From Acidobacteriota bacterium (GTDB lineage: Bacteria > Acidobacteriota > Vicinamibacteria > Vicinamibacterales > SCN-69-37): DNA of 64,000 nt. The stretch is from NCBI GenBank assembly GCA_016716905.1, contig JADJUS010000004.1, positions 1,364,001 to 1,428,000 of the forward strand. Reading direction: 5' to 3'. Below the pieces are notes generated by a model. The model made no database searches. It saw only the letters and a list, made by a program, of their open reading frames with translations, and was not told where the DNA came from. This document shows positions 25,782 through 33,724 of this stretch, in pieces (the first letter of the stretch is position 1; every line of letters starts with the position of its first letter). Both the position numbers and the translations under genes were made by a program.

Positions 25782-27800
25782 TCACATCCTGATTGGAACC
25801 GAGCAACCCATCAGTTCCAGGGAGCGGGTGAGCTGCCGTTTGCAGTACGCCACGGCGGCCGCGCGCCACAGGCGGACGTCCGCGCGTTCTTCGCGCATGA
25901 TCGGCTGCCGGTGATAGAACGTGTTGAACGACTGCGCAAGTGTGAACGTGAACTTTGCCAGGTGCGAGATCTCGAGCGCGCGCACCGCGGAATCCACAAT
26001 TTCGTCCAGGCGGGCGGCCTCAAGGACCAGGCCCCACAATTCGTCGGCTTCCTCGCCTTCGACCAGGGCGGCCGGTGAGAGCGCATCGAGGTGGTCGGCG
26101 ATCGTCTCTGCGGTCACGCCATCGCGCTCACGCAGTTTGCCGAAGATGTTGTTCGCGCGTACGACTGCGTACTGGAGATACGGGCCTGTGTCGCCCTCAA
26201 AGCTCAGCGCTTCCTTGATGTCGAACGCGATGACTTTGCCTCGCGAGAACTTGACAAGGAAGTAACGAACGGCCGCGACGGCGATGGCTTCGGCGATGCC
26301 TCGTGCGTCGGCTGCCGGCAGGTCGGGCTGCCGTGACATCACTTCGCCGGTCGCGGTTGTGATGAGGCGGTCCAGCAGGTCGTCGGCCTTCACGCCGCGG
26401 CCTTTCCGGCCCGACACCTCCACAAACGGCTTGCCGAGGCCTTCTTCATCCGCGTAGCCCAGCTCGCGCGCGGTGGCATGCGACAGCGCGACCATCTCGT
26501 AGGCGAAGTGCGTCGATGCTTCTGCCTGCTTCGCGAAGCCCATCGCACCAAGCGCTTGCTTCAGCAATTCCTGAAGGTATGCCTGTCGCGAGTCGATGAC
26601 GTTGTAGACCGCCGACGCGCGTCCAAACGGCGGTGGCGCTGGGCCATCTGTCTGCGGCGTTGAGGTGGTGGCCCACAGCGGCCGGCCGCCGCGGTCGTCG
26701 AACACGCGATAGTGGAAGTCGCGCCCGAGCAGCCCGAACTTCCAGAATTGGTTGGCGATGTCCTTGCCGACGTAGGTGACGGTGCCGTTGGAGCGCACGA
26801 TGACCTTCTCGCGGGACTCTGCTTCATCTTCGCTCGGCTCGTCGGACTCGGCGGTCTGGCCGTCCTCGATCTTCATCGCCCAGCATCCGGCGAGCCGGCC
26901 TTCGGTCTGCAGAAACACGGCGCCGAGGGCCTTCAGTTCTTCGAAAGCCTTGGTCCAGAACTGCAGGCGCAGGATGTCGCCTTCCCACGTCAGCAGGTCG
27001 TAGTCCACATTCATGCGCGCCATCGTGCGCAGGTGGCAGCGCACAATCCGATCGGCGATGAACGCGCCCATCTCCGCCATCGCGTTTCCGCCGGCTTCGA
27101 TGCTGTGCATCGCGGCGGCGCGCACCTTCAGCCGCTCGGCGTCACCCTCGTACCACTCGGTGACCTTCGCGTACAGGTCCCAGCAGTAGTAGTCGAAGCG
27201 GACACCCGGGTCGTCCGCGAGCGCCCTGACGCCGGCCAGATCCCGACCTTCGAGCTGTGAGAAACCCACCACCACGTCGGCCACCTGCACGCCCGTGTCA
27301 TCAATGTAGTTCTGCACTTCCACCGGCCGGCCCTGGAATCGCAGCAGCCTGGCCATGGTGTCGCCGAGGGCCGAGTTGCGCAGGTGCCCGATGTGCGCGG
27401 CCTTGTTGGGATTGATCGCCGTGTGCTCGACGATGACCTTGCCGGCGCCTGCGGTCTGCAACGACTTGCCCTGCTTCTGTTGCGCGGCATCCCTGAGGCG
27501 CGCCATCACGAAGGTCCGGCGGTCGAGATAAAAATTGAGATACCCGTTCGGCGCGGCTTCGACCCGGTCAACGCCGGGGATGGTGCCGAGCGCGGCCGCC
27601 AGTTCCTGTGCGATCGCGCGCGGCGCCTTGCGCAGGCGTCGTGCCAGTTCAAACGCGACCGGCACCGCCAGATCACCCAACGCGCGTCGCGGTGGCGTCT
27701 CGATGACGATGGGTGGTTGATCGTTGTCGGGCAGACCGAACGTCTGCGAGAGCGTGTGTTGCAACCGGCTTCTGACGAGGGCGTGAACAGGCAGGATCAT
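25782..27800 (-). CDS. argS: Arginyl-tRNA synthetase
   Basis: 672 aa class I synthetase. It starts with the Add-1 tRNA D-loop-binding domain (GDLAVPVAFELARRLRKAPR, then ApN motif region), followed by HIGH at about residue 137 (NPNKAAHIGHLRNSALGD) and VEVQNYIDDTGVQVADV. As is common in ArgRS, the KMSKS loop is weak (region ending GRKGRGVKADDLLD). The DALR anticodon-binding domain is at the C-terminus (SFNTFYHRQPI, RQLTRSLELMG). The family is usually 550-600 aa; extra length comes from acidic insertions near residues 320-350. A TACAAT lies 10 nt before ATG 27800, suggesting a leaderless mRNA starting inside the 3' end of mobA. Confidence 0.93.
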   Translation of the reverse strand: MILPVHALVRSRLQHTLSQTFGLPDNDQPPIVIETPPRRALGDLAVPVAFELARRLRKAPRAIAQELAAALGTIPGVDRVEAAPNGYLNFYLDRRTFVMARLRDAAQQKQGKSLQTAGAGKVIVEHTAINPNKAAHIGHLRNSALGDTMARLLRFQGRPVEVQNYIDDTGVQVADVVVGFSQLEGRDLAGVRALADDPGVRFDYYCWDLYAKVTEWYEGDAERLKVRAAAMHSIEAGGNAMAEMGAFIADRIVRCHLRTMARMNVDYDLLTWEGDILRLQFWTKAFEELKALGAVFLQTEGRLAGCWAMKIEDGQTAESDEPSEDEAESREKVIVRSNGTVTYVGKDIANQFWKFGLLGRDFHYRVFDDRGGRPLWATTSTPQTDGPAPPPFGRASAVYNVIDSRQAYLQELLKQALGAMGFAKQAEASTHFAYEMVALSHATARELGYADEEGLGKPFVEVSGRKGRGVKADDLLDRLITTATGEVMSRQPDLPAADARGIAEAIAVAAVRYFLVKFSRGKVIAFDIKEALSFEGDTGPYLQYAVVRANNIFGKLRERDGVTAETIADHLDALSPAALVEGEEADELWGLVLEAARLDEIVDSAVRALEISHLAKFTFTLAQSFNTFYHRQPIMREERADVRLWRAAAVAYCKRQLTRSLELMGCSVPIRM

Positions 27801-27808
27801 GCGAACCG

Positions 27809-28393
27809 TTATTGTACCCGGGCGTAGTCCTCGGGCGTATTGAGGTTGGCCAGCATGTGACCGGGATCGCCAAATGCCGCCACGTCCTGTTCCGACAGCT
27901 CACCAATGTTGAGCGTGAGCCCCAAGTCCGCCGCTTTGAGGTGCCCTGCGGCGATGGCCTCGTGGATGCGTTCGCGCGCCGATTGCCGGTAGCAGGCCAC
28001 GAGTGGCTCAGGCCCCCGGCTGGTTCTGACCCAGGCGCCGTCTCCCGACTCGGCGAGTGCAAGCAACGCTCGCAGCAGTGGTTCCACGAGGAAGGGCATG
28101 TCGCAGGCGATCACCAGCACGCGATCGGCAGTGGTGGAGGCAAGCGCGGTGTAGATGCCTCCAAGCGCTCCGGCACCCAGCACCCGATCCCCCACCACTG
28201 GCAGGCCGAGATCGGCAAATCGATCCGGGTCGTGACCGACCAGGAAGACCTCGTCGGTGACACGCTGCAGCAATTGGACCTGACGGACGATAATGGAGGT
28301 ACCGTCAATGACGAGCCGACTCTTGTCGCGTCCGTCGAATCGGCGAGCCCGGCCCCCGGCCAAAATGGCCCCGGCCGTCGTCTGCACAGACAT
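27809..28393 (-). CDS. mobA: Molybdenum cofactor guanylyltransferase
   Basis: 194 aa nucleotidyltransferase that adds GMP to molybdopterin to give the MGD form of the cofactor. Visible motifs are AGAILAGGRARRFDGRDK (nucleotide-binding Gly-rich loop with Lys), VLVIACDMPFL (metal Asp), and the C-terminal NLNTPEDYARV signature of MobA. The stop is 8 bp before argS on the same strand. The start is only 10 bp from the divergent TPR gene, so both must use very short or no leaders. No other molybdenum cofactor genes are in the window. Confidence 0.9.
   Translation of the reverse strand: MSVQTTAGAILAGGRARRFDGRDKSRLVIDGTSIIVRQVQLLQRVTDEVFLVGHDPDRFADLGLPVVGDRVLGAGALGGIYTALASTTADRVLVIACDMPFLVEPLLRALLALAESGDGAWVRTSRGPEPLVACYRQSARERIHEAIAAGHLKAADLGLTLNIGELSEQDVAAFGDPGHMLANLNTPEDYARVQ
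27811..27816 (-). promoter_or_regulatory. Candidate -10 box for leaderless argS mRNA
   Basis: TACAAT on the minus strand ends 10 nt before ATG 27800 and overlaps the 3' end of mobA. No -35 element is convincing. Confidence 0.45.
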
Positions 28394-28403
28394 CTTGCGG
28401 AGA

Positions 28404-30050
28404 ATGATGACACGGCTACACGACTATCAAGTTCGCCGCTTCCTGACAGCGGGTGTCATTGTGGGTGCGCTGCTGTGGCCGGCAACGGGCAAAGCACAAA
28501 TTGGTCCGTCCGCGCGCGCGCTGGTGCTGCCGTTTTCCGTGATTGTTGAAGCCAATGTGCCTGGCGGGGAAGGCGCGGCGTTCTGGCTTGGAGAGGCGGC
28601 GGCCATCCTGCTGGCCGACGAACTTGACGCCCGCGGCGCGGCTGCGCTGTCACGAGCGGACCGGCTGGATGCGTTTTCGCGATTGCAGTTGCCGATGACA
28701 CCGACGCTCACGCGAGCCACCATGATGCGGGTGGCTGAGTTGGTCGGCGCCAGCGAACTGGTGATTGGCGAGGTTCGTCTGGGAGCGCGGATGACCGTCA
28801 CCACGCGTGTCATCGCGGTGGACTCTGCGCGGCAGCGTCCAGAAATTGTCGAAGAAGGCCAGGGCACGCAGATCTATGCCGTGTTTGAACGCATCGCCGC
28901 GCGCCTGGTGCCCGGCACCGAAGGCGCCCCGCACCGGCCGCACTTGCCACTCGGGGCGTTTGAGCAATACGTGAAAGGCCTGGTGGCGCCCACACCGGCG
29001 GCCCAGGAGCGTTTCCTTGAGCAGGCGCGGCAACAGGCGCCTGCCGACGACCGAGTCTTGCTCGCGCTGTGGGATTTGTATGCCTCCCAAGGCGCCGACG
29101 CCAAGGCACTGGCCGCTGCACAGGCCGTGGGCCGCAACGCGCCGCTCGATCGGCAGGCACGTTTCTCCGCGGCCTTGTCGATGATCGCGCTTCGTCGCTA
29201 CAACGACGCCTTCGCGGTTCTCCAGGCCTTGCATGGCGAGACGCCCTCGCCGGTGTTGTCCAACGCGATGGGTGTGATTCAGCTGAGACGAGGCAGCACG
29301 CCCCAGACCGGCCTTCCGTCGTATTTTTTCAACCGCGCCGCCGACGAGGCGCCCGACAACGCGGACTACCTCTTTAATCTCGGGTATGCCTACGCGCGCA
29401 GCCGCGACGTGGACGCCGCGCTGTATTGGTTGCGGGAAGGGGTGCGTTTCGCGCCCGCTGACGGCGAGGCGCATCTGCTGATGAGCCAGATGCTGATGAT
29501 CGGCGGCAGGAAGGTGGAAGCCCAGCGGGAGTTTGATCTGGCGAAGCAGCTCGGCACCAGCCTCGAACCTGAAGGCCTGGCGCTCAGTGATGCGGTGCCC
29601 GCCGGTCTGGAACGCCTGGTGGGCCGGCTCGATCTGCGCCCCCACGATCGCGTCAACGCCGCCATCGCCAATCCGGCCCAACGCGAACAACTTGAACTGG
29701 CCGCGTTCCATGTGGCCCGAGGCCGCCGCCTGTTTGAGCAGGAAGATGACCGTGCGGCCGCCAACGAGTTGCGCCGCGCGATCTACCTGCGCCCGTATGA
29801 CGATGAGCCGCATTTGTTGCTGGGTCGTATCTACCAGCGGGGCGGCCGGCTCAGCGAAGCCATCGATGAGTTTCGCATCGCGGTGTGGTCGCGCGACTCG
29901 GCAGAGGCCAGGGTGCGGCTGGGTGAAGCGTTGCTTGATAGCGGCGATCGGCCGGGTGCCAGAGAGCAGGCGCTACTGGCAATCGCGCTCGTGGCCGACC
30001 ATCCCGAGGCGAAGGCGTTGCTCGCGAGGATCGGCGGAAAGGCTCCATAG
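28404..30050 (+). CDS. Exported TPR-repeat protein with FlgO-like N-terminal domain
   Basis: 548 aa. The signal peptide runs to about residue 31 (FLTAGVIVGALLWPATGKAQ). Residues about 35-195 resemble the FlgO/CsgG-like domain (ALVLPFSVIVEAN, LVIGEVRLGARMTVTTRVIAVDS) that binds at the periplasmic face. From about residue 215 the protein is helical TPR repeats, e.g. DNADYLFNLGYAYARSRDVD, DDEPHLLLGRIYQRGGRLSEAI. Likely a scaffold in the envelope; partner unknown. ATG 28404 or 28407 follows GGAG at 28399. It is head-to-head with mobA. The longer frame upstream would overlap mobA and is rejected. The SPOR gene starts 26 bp later. Confidence 0.8.
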   Translation: MMTRLHDYQVRRFLTAGVIVGALLWPATGKAQIGPSARALVLPFSVIVEANVPGGEGAAFWLGEAAAILLADELDARGAAALSRADRLDAFSRLQLPMTPTLTRATMMRVAELVGASELVIGEVRLGARMTVTTRVIAVDSARQRPEIVEEGQGTQIYAVFERIAARLVPGTEGAPHRPHLPLGAFEQYVKGLVAPTPAAQERFLEQARQQAPADDRVLLALWDLYASQGADAKALAAAQAVGRNAPLDRQARFSAALSMIALRRYNDAFAVLQALHGETPSPVLSNAMGVIQLRRGSTPQTGLPSYFFNRAADEAPDNADYLFNLGYAYARSRDVDAALYWLREGVRFAPADGEAHLLMSQMLMIGGRKVEAQREFDLAKQLGTSLEPEGLALSDAVPAGLERLVGRLDLRPHDRVNAAIANPAQREQLELAAFHVARGRRLFEQEDDRAAANELRRAIYLRPYDDEPHLLLGRIYQRGGRLSEAIDEFRIAVWSRDSAEARVRLGEALLDSGDRPGAREQALLAIALVADHPEAKALLARIGGKAP

Positions 30051-30076
30051 TGCGTGCTAAGATCGAGGGCGAAATC

Positions 30077-30667
30077 ATGTCCGATCAGGGTTTTCACGAA
30101 GTCCAATTGAGCGGAAAACAGCTGGTGTTTCTGTTCATGTCCGCTGTCGTGCTGGCGGTCGTGGTGTTTTTGCTGGGCGTCAACGTTGGGCAGGGTGTGC
30201 GTTCGGCCGTGGGTGACACGGAAAGCACCACTGCCGAGGCAACGGTGCCCGAGACCCTGGTGCCGTCTGACCCCGCCGTGGGCGAAAAGGCCGAGAAGCC
30301 TGCCGAGCCCGAGCTGAGTTACCACGAGATGCTGGTGGGTTCAGCCACGCCTCCGGCTGTGGCTGAGGTCGCGCCACCCAAACCTGAGGTGACCGCAACG
30401 GCGGCGCCTGTGGCTGCCGCGCCGCCGACTGCCGGTGCAGGCGACTGGTTCCTGCAGATGGGCGCCTACTCCACGCGCGGCGTGGCCGACAGCCAGGTGG
30501 AGAAGCTCAAGCAGTTGAGCGTGCCGGCGTTTGTGCTTGTGCCTGTCGCGGGTTCTGCGGACAAGTTGTTCAAGGTGCGCGTCGGCCCCTACAAGGACCG
30601 CGCCGAGGCGGAGCAGATCAAGATCCGCCTCGAACGGCAGGGCACTTCATCGCGAATTACGCGCTAG
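30077..30667 (+). CDS. SPOR-domain membrane protein
   Basis: 196 aa inner-membrane protein. A short cytoplasmic start leads to one membrane helix (LVFLFMSAVVLAVVVFLLGVNVG, about residues 15-37), a periplasmic Pro/Ala-rich linker, and a C-terminal SPOR domain (WFLQMGAYSTRGVADSQVEKL through VRVGPYKDRAEAEQIKIRLE). SPOR domains bind denuded septal peptidoglycan, so a cell-division role is inferred. ATG 30077 was chosen over the upstream GTG. The stop overlaps the lnt start (TAGTG). Confidence 0.88.
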   Translation: MSDQGFHEVQLSGKQLVFLFMSAVVLAVVVFLLGVNVGQGVRSAVGDTESTTAEATVPETLVPSDPAVGEKAEKPAEPELSYHEMLVGSATPPAVAEVAPPKPEVTATAAPVAAAPPTAGAGDWFLQMGAYSTRGVADSQVEKLKQLSVPAFVLVPVAGSADKLFKVRVGPYKDRAEAEQIKIRLERQGTSSRITR

Positions 30668-32223
30668 TGACCACGTTACTGGCACTGCTGTCCGGCGGAC
30701 TCCTCGCCGCCAGCTTTCCGAAGTACGGACATCCCGCCTTCGCATGGACGGCGCTCGCCCCATTGTTCGTGGCGGTCGCGCTGCGCGCCACGCGATCGCC
30801 TGCCGCAGGTAGCCGCGGCGTGTTCGCGCTGGGCTGGCTCACCGGCATCGTACATTTCAGCCTGACGGTGTCATGGGTCGTGGAAGTCATGAACCTGCAC
30901 GGCGGCCTGCCGCTGCCGGTGGCCTGGGCGGTCATGCTGTTGCTGGCCAGTTACCTGGCGCTCTATCCGGCCCTGTGCGCGGTGTTGGTGGGGCGTGCGG
31001 TCAGACAATTTGGCGTCACAGGGTTGTGGCTCGCGCCGGCGTGCTGGGTGGCCACGGAGTGGCTGCGCGGCTGGGTGGGCGGCGGCTTTCCGTGGGCGCT
31101 GCTCGGCACATCGCAGGCGTCGGTGACGCCCGTGATTCAACTCGCAAGTGTCACTGGCGTCTTTGGCGTCTCAGCACTCCTGGCGCTGGTGTCGGCGGCA
31201 GCCGCTGTCGTGACCGTCACGCGTCGGCCCAGGCATCTGTGGGCAGCGGGCGGCGTGATGGCGCTGGTGGCGCTGGTGACGGCGCTTGGGGCGTGGCGTG
31301 TGGCGGGTGGCACGCTTGTGCTGAGCGGTCCGGTTCTGAAGGTGGGGCTCGTGCAGGGCAACGTGGCCCAGGGCCAGAAATGGGATCCGGAGTTTCGACA
31401 GGAGATCATTGATCGCTACCTGCGCTTGAGCCGGCAGGTGATCGACGTCGGCGCGCGGTTCGTGGTGTGGCCTGAAGCGTCGACGCCGTTCTTTTTTGAA
31501 GCGGAGCCGTTGCGTGCTGAGCCGATCCGTGCGCTGGCCAGAGAGACGCGCACGGCCATCCTCATCGGCAGCGACCTGTTCGAGCGCGACGCCGCGGGCG
31601 ACCGCATCTATAACTCTGCGGTGATGGTGGGCGAGGACGGCACCTCGCGGGGTTCGTATTCGAAGATGCAGCTGGTGCCCTTTGGCGAATACGTGCCGCT
31701 GAAGTCACTGCTGTTCTTCATTGGTCCGCTGGTTGAGAAGGTGTCGGACTTCACGCATGGCACCGATCCCACGGTGCTTGAGGCGAGCGGCGTCAAGACG
31801 GGCGTGGCCATTTGCTACGAGGTGGTCTACCCGTGGATTCCGCGGGCGTTTGCCGAGCGTGGCGCCCAGTTGCTCACGACCATTACCAATGACGCGTGGT
31901 TCGGCGTGTCGTCGGCCCCGTATCAGCATTTTGAGCAGGCCAGTGTGCGCGCAGTGGAACAGGGGCGCTATCTGGTGCGGGCTGCCAACACCGGCATCTC
32001 CGGTGTGGTGGACCCGTACGGGCGGACCATCGTGACGACCGGGTTGTTTGAAGAGACGGCGATCACCCAGGACGTGCGGTTGATCCAGTCGCGCACGATC
32101 TACAGTTATCTGGGCGACGTGGTGGCGTGGGTCTGTGCACTTGCCGCTGCCATGGTCGCGGTGACAGGCCGCCGGCGTCGCCAGACGGCGGCGCAGAGCG
32201 CCGCAGGTGGGGAGCAGTTATGA
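30667..32223 (+). CDS. lnt: Apolipoprotein N-acyltransferase
   Basis: 518 aa inner-membrane enzyme adding the third acyl chain to lipoproteins, needed before Lol sorting to the outer membrane. About six N-terminal membrane helices are followed by a periplasmic nitrilase-fold domain from about residue 220 (LKVGLVQGNVAQGQKWDPE). The Glu-Lys-Cys triad is present: VVWPEAST (E about 268), SYSKMQLVPFGEYVP (K about 333) and GVAICYEVVYP (C about 383). GTG 30667 overlaps the upstream stop. The stop overlaps the prfB start (ATGA). LolC/E and LolD homologues at 55.7-57.6 kb complete part of the same route. Confidence 0.95.
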   Translation: MTTLLALLSGGLLAASFPKYGHPAFAWTALAPLFVAVALRATRSPAAGSRGVFALGWLTGIVHFSLTVSWVVEVMNLHGGLPLPVAWAVMLLLASYLALYPALCAVLVGRAVRQFGVTGLWLAPACWVATEWLRGWVGGGFPWALLGTSQASVTPVIQLASVTGVFGVSALLALVSAAAAVVTVTRRPRHLWAAGGVMALVALVTALGAWRVAGGTLVLSGPVLKVGLVQGNVAQGQKWDPEFRQEIIDRYLRLSRQVIDVGARFVVWPEASTPFFFEAEPLRAEPIRALARETRTAILIGSDLFERDAAGDRIYNSAVMVGEDGTSRGSYSKMQLVPFGEYVPLKSLLFFIGPLVEKVSDFTHGTDPTVLEASGVKTGVAICYEVVYPWIPRAFAERGAQLLTTITNDAWFGVSSAPYQHFEQASVRAVEQGRYLVRAANTGISGVVDPYGRTIVTTGLFEETAITQDVRLIQSRTIYSYLGDVVAWVCALAAAMVAVTGRRRRQTAAQSAAGGEQL

Positions 32224-33366
32224 GTGAACGAGAAATGACCATCGAAGAGCAGGCGCGCTGGTACGCGGACCTGGCCGACCGCGCCGCCGATCTCCGGAGG
32301 GGGCTTTGACGAAGCACGGCTCGAGCGTGAACTAGGACAGATCGAAGCCCAGGTCTCTGAACCCGACTTCTGGAAAGACCAGGAGCGCGCACAACAGACA
32401 CTCCAACGACGCCGGCGGCTCGATGACGACCGCGTGATCGCGGCGTCCGTCCGCACGCAGACCGACGACTTGGCGGTGCTGATCGAGTGGGGCCGGCAGG
32501 GAGAAGACGTGTCGGCGGACCTCGCGAAGGGGTTGACCGCGTTCGCTGCGGCCATTGAGGCCGGTGAAGTGCGCACCATGCTGTCGGGGCCCATGGACAG
32601 CAACAACGCCATTGTCACCATCCACCCTGGCGCGGGCGGGACCGAGTCGCAGGACTGGGCCCAGATGATCATGCGCATGTACATCCGCTGGAGTGAGCGT
32701 CGCGGCTTCAAGCGCGAGGTGGTCGATCTGCAGCCCGGTGACGAAGCCGGAATCAAAAGCGCGACCATGACCATCTATGGTGAAAATGCGTACGGTCTGC
32801 TCGCCGCCGAAGCCGGTGTGCACCGGCTGGTGCGGATCTCGCCGTTTGATCAGGCCGCGCGCCGGCACACGTCGTTTGCCTCGGTCTATGTCTGGCCCGA
32901 ACTGCCCGACGACATCGACATTGAGATCGATGACAAGGATCTTCGCGTGGATACCTTCCGGTCCAGCGGCGCCGGCGGTCAGCACGTCAACGTAACGGAC
33001 TCGGCCGTGCGCTTGACCCACTTGCCGACCGGTATCGTCGTGTCGTGCCAGAACGAACGGTCGCAGCACAAAAACCGTGCGTCGGCGATGAAGGTGCTCA
33101 GGTCACGGTTGTACGACGTCAAGATGAAGGAACAGCAGGCGAAGCTGGATCAGATTGGCGGCGAGAAAAAAGACATCGCCTTCGGCAGCCAGATCCGCAG
33201 CTACGTGCTGGCCCCGTACCGCATGGTGAAAGACCACCGCACCAAGTATCAGGTGGGTGATCCAGACCGCGTGCTCGACGGCGACCTGGAGGAGTTCATC
33301 CGGGCGTACCTGTTGAAGAAGGGCAGCGGCAACCTCGCCGCCACCGACGAGGCCGACGACCTCTAG
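32220..33366 (+). CDS. prfB: Peptide chain release factor 2 with programmed +1 frameshift
   Basis: RF2 recognises UGA and UAA stop codons and hydrolyses peptidyl-tRNA. The first 29 codons (ATG 32220) end in CTT followed by an in-frame TGA at 32307-32309. The ribosome must slip +1 so that GAC (32308-32310) is read next, giving 381 aa. The classical frameshift signal is present: an anti-SD-binding CGGAGG, then GGG, then CTT-TGA-C. After the shift the protein shows the stop-codon-reading SPF tripeptide (RISPFDQAARRHTS) and the catalytic GGQ loop (SSGAGGQHVNVTDSAVR). A low RF2 level therefore raises its own synthesis. The start overlaps the lnt stop. Confidence 0.95.
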
Positions 33367-33402
33367 GGTCCAGGGGCCAGAGTCCAAGGGGCTTCCAGGA
33401 TT
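33367..33402. repeat. Degenerate heptamer remnant after prfB
   Basis: The short stretch between the prfB stop and palindromic element B contains GGTCCAGGGGCCAGAGTCC, resembling decayed copies of the heptamer seen at 25684-25781 and 49052-49107. Nothing else is recognised here. Confidence 0.45.
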
Positions 33403-33707
33403 TTCACCATGGAGATCCATGAAGATCCATGAAGGCGCGGTGCTGGGTGCCGCCTTCGGCGGCACGCAGGATCGGAGGGAAGGCGCGAACGAACGCAGGC
33501 GAAACCCAAAACGACCTCTGAGGTAATTACCGCCGACAGTTCCCGGTAATTACCTCAGAGGTCGTTTTGCTCTCCACCTGCGTTCGTTCGTGCCTTCCCT
33601 CCGATCCTGTGGCCCTGGCGCAGCCAGGCCCCCAACACCGCGCTTTCAGACGGCCCCATGCAACATCATGAATTCCTTCATGGAACTTCATGGAGCTTCA
33701 TGGTGAA
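33403..33707. repeat. Nested palindromic element B (305 bp)
   Basis: A hierarchical inverted repeat filling the gap between convergent prfB and the PBP1A gene. Outer 33-bp arms (33403-33435, 33675-33707): TTCACCATG, then two TCCATGAAG-type units. Next shell 33435-33451 with 33627-33643 (15 of 17). Then 33468-33484 with 33592-33608 (perfect 17) and 33486-33499 with 33577-33590 (perfect 14). Core arms of 25 bp (33508-33532, 33544-33568) around an 11-nt loop carry the ACGACCTCTGAGGT module. Outer and middle shells match element A (24712-24974), but the core is of the other type. No open reading frame of note lies inside. Confidence 0.9.
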
Positions 33708-33724
33708 TGAAGCGATGAACGCTT

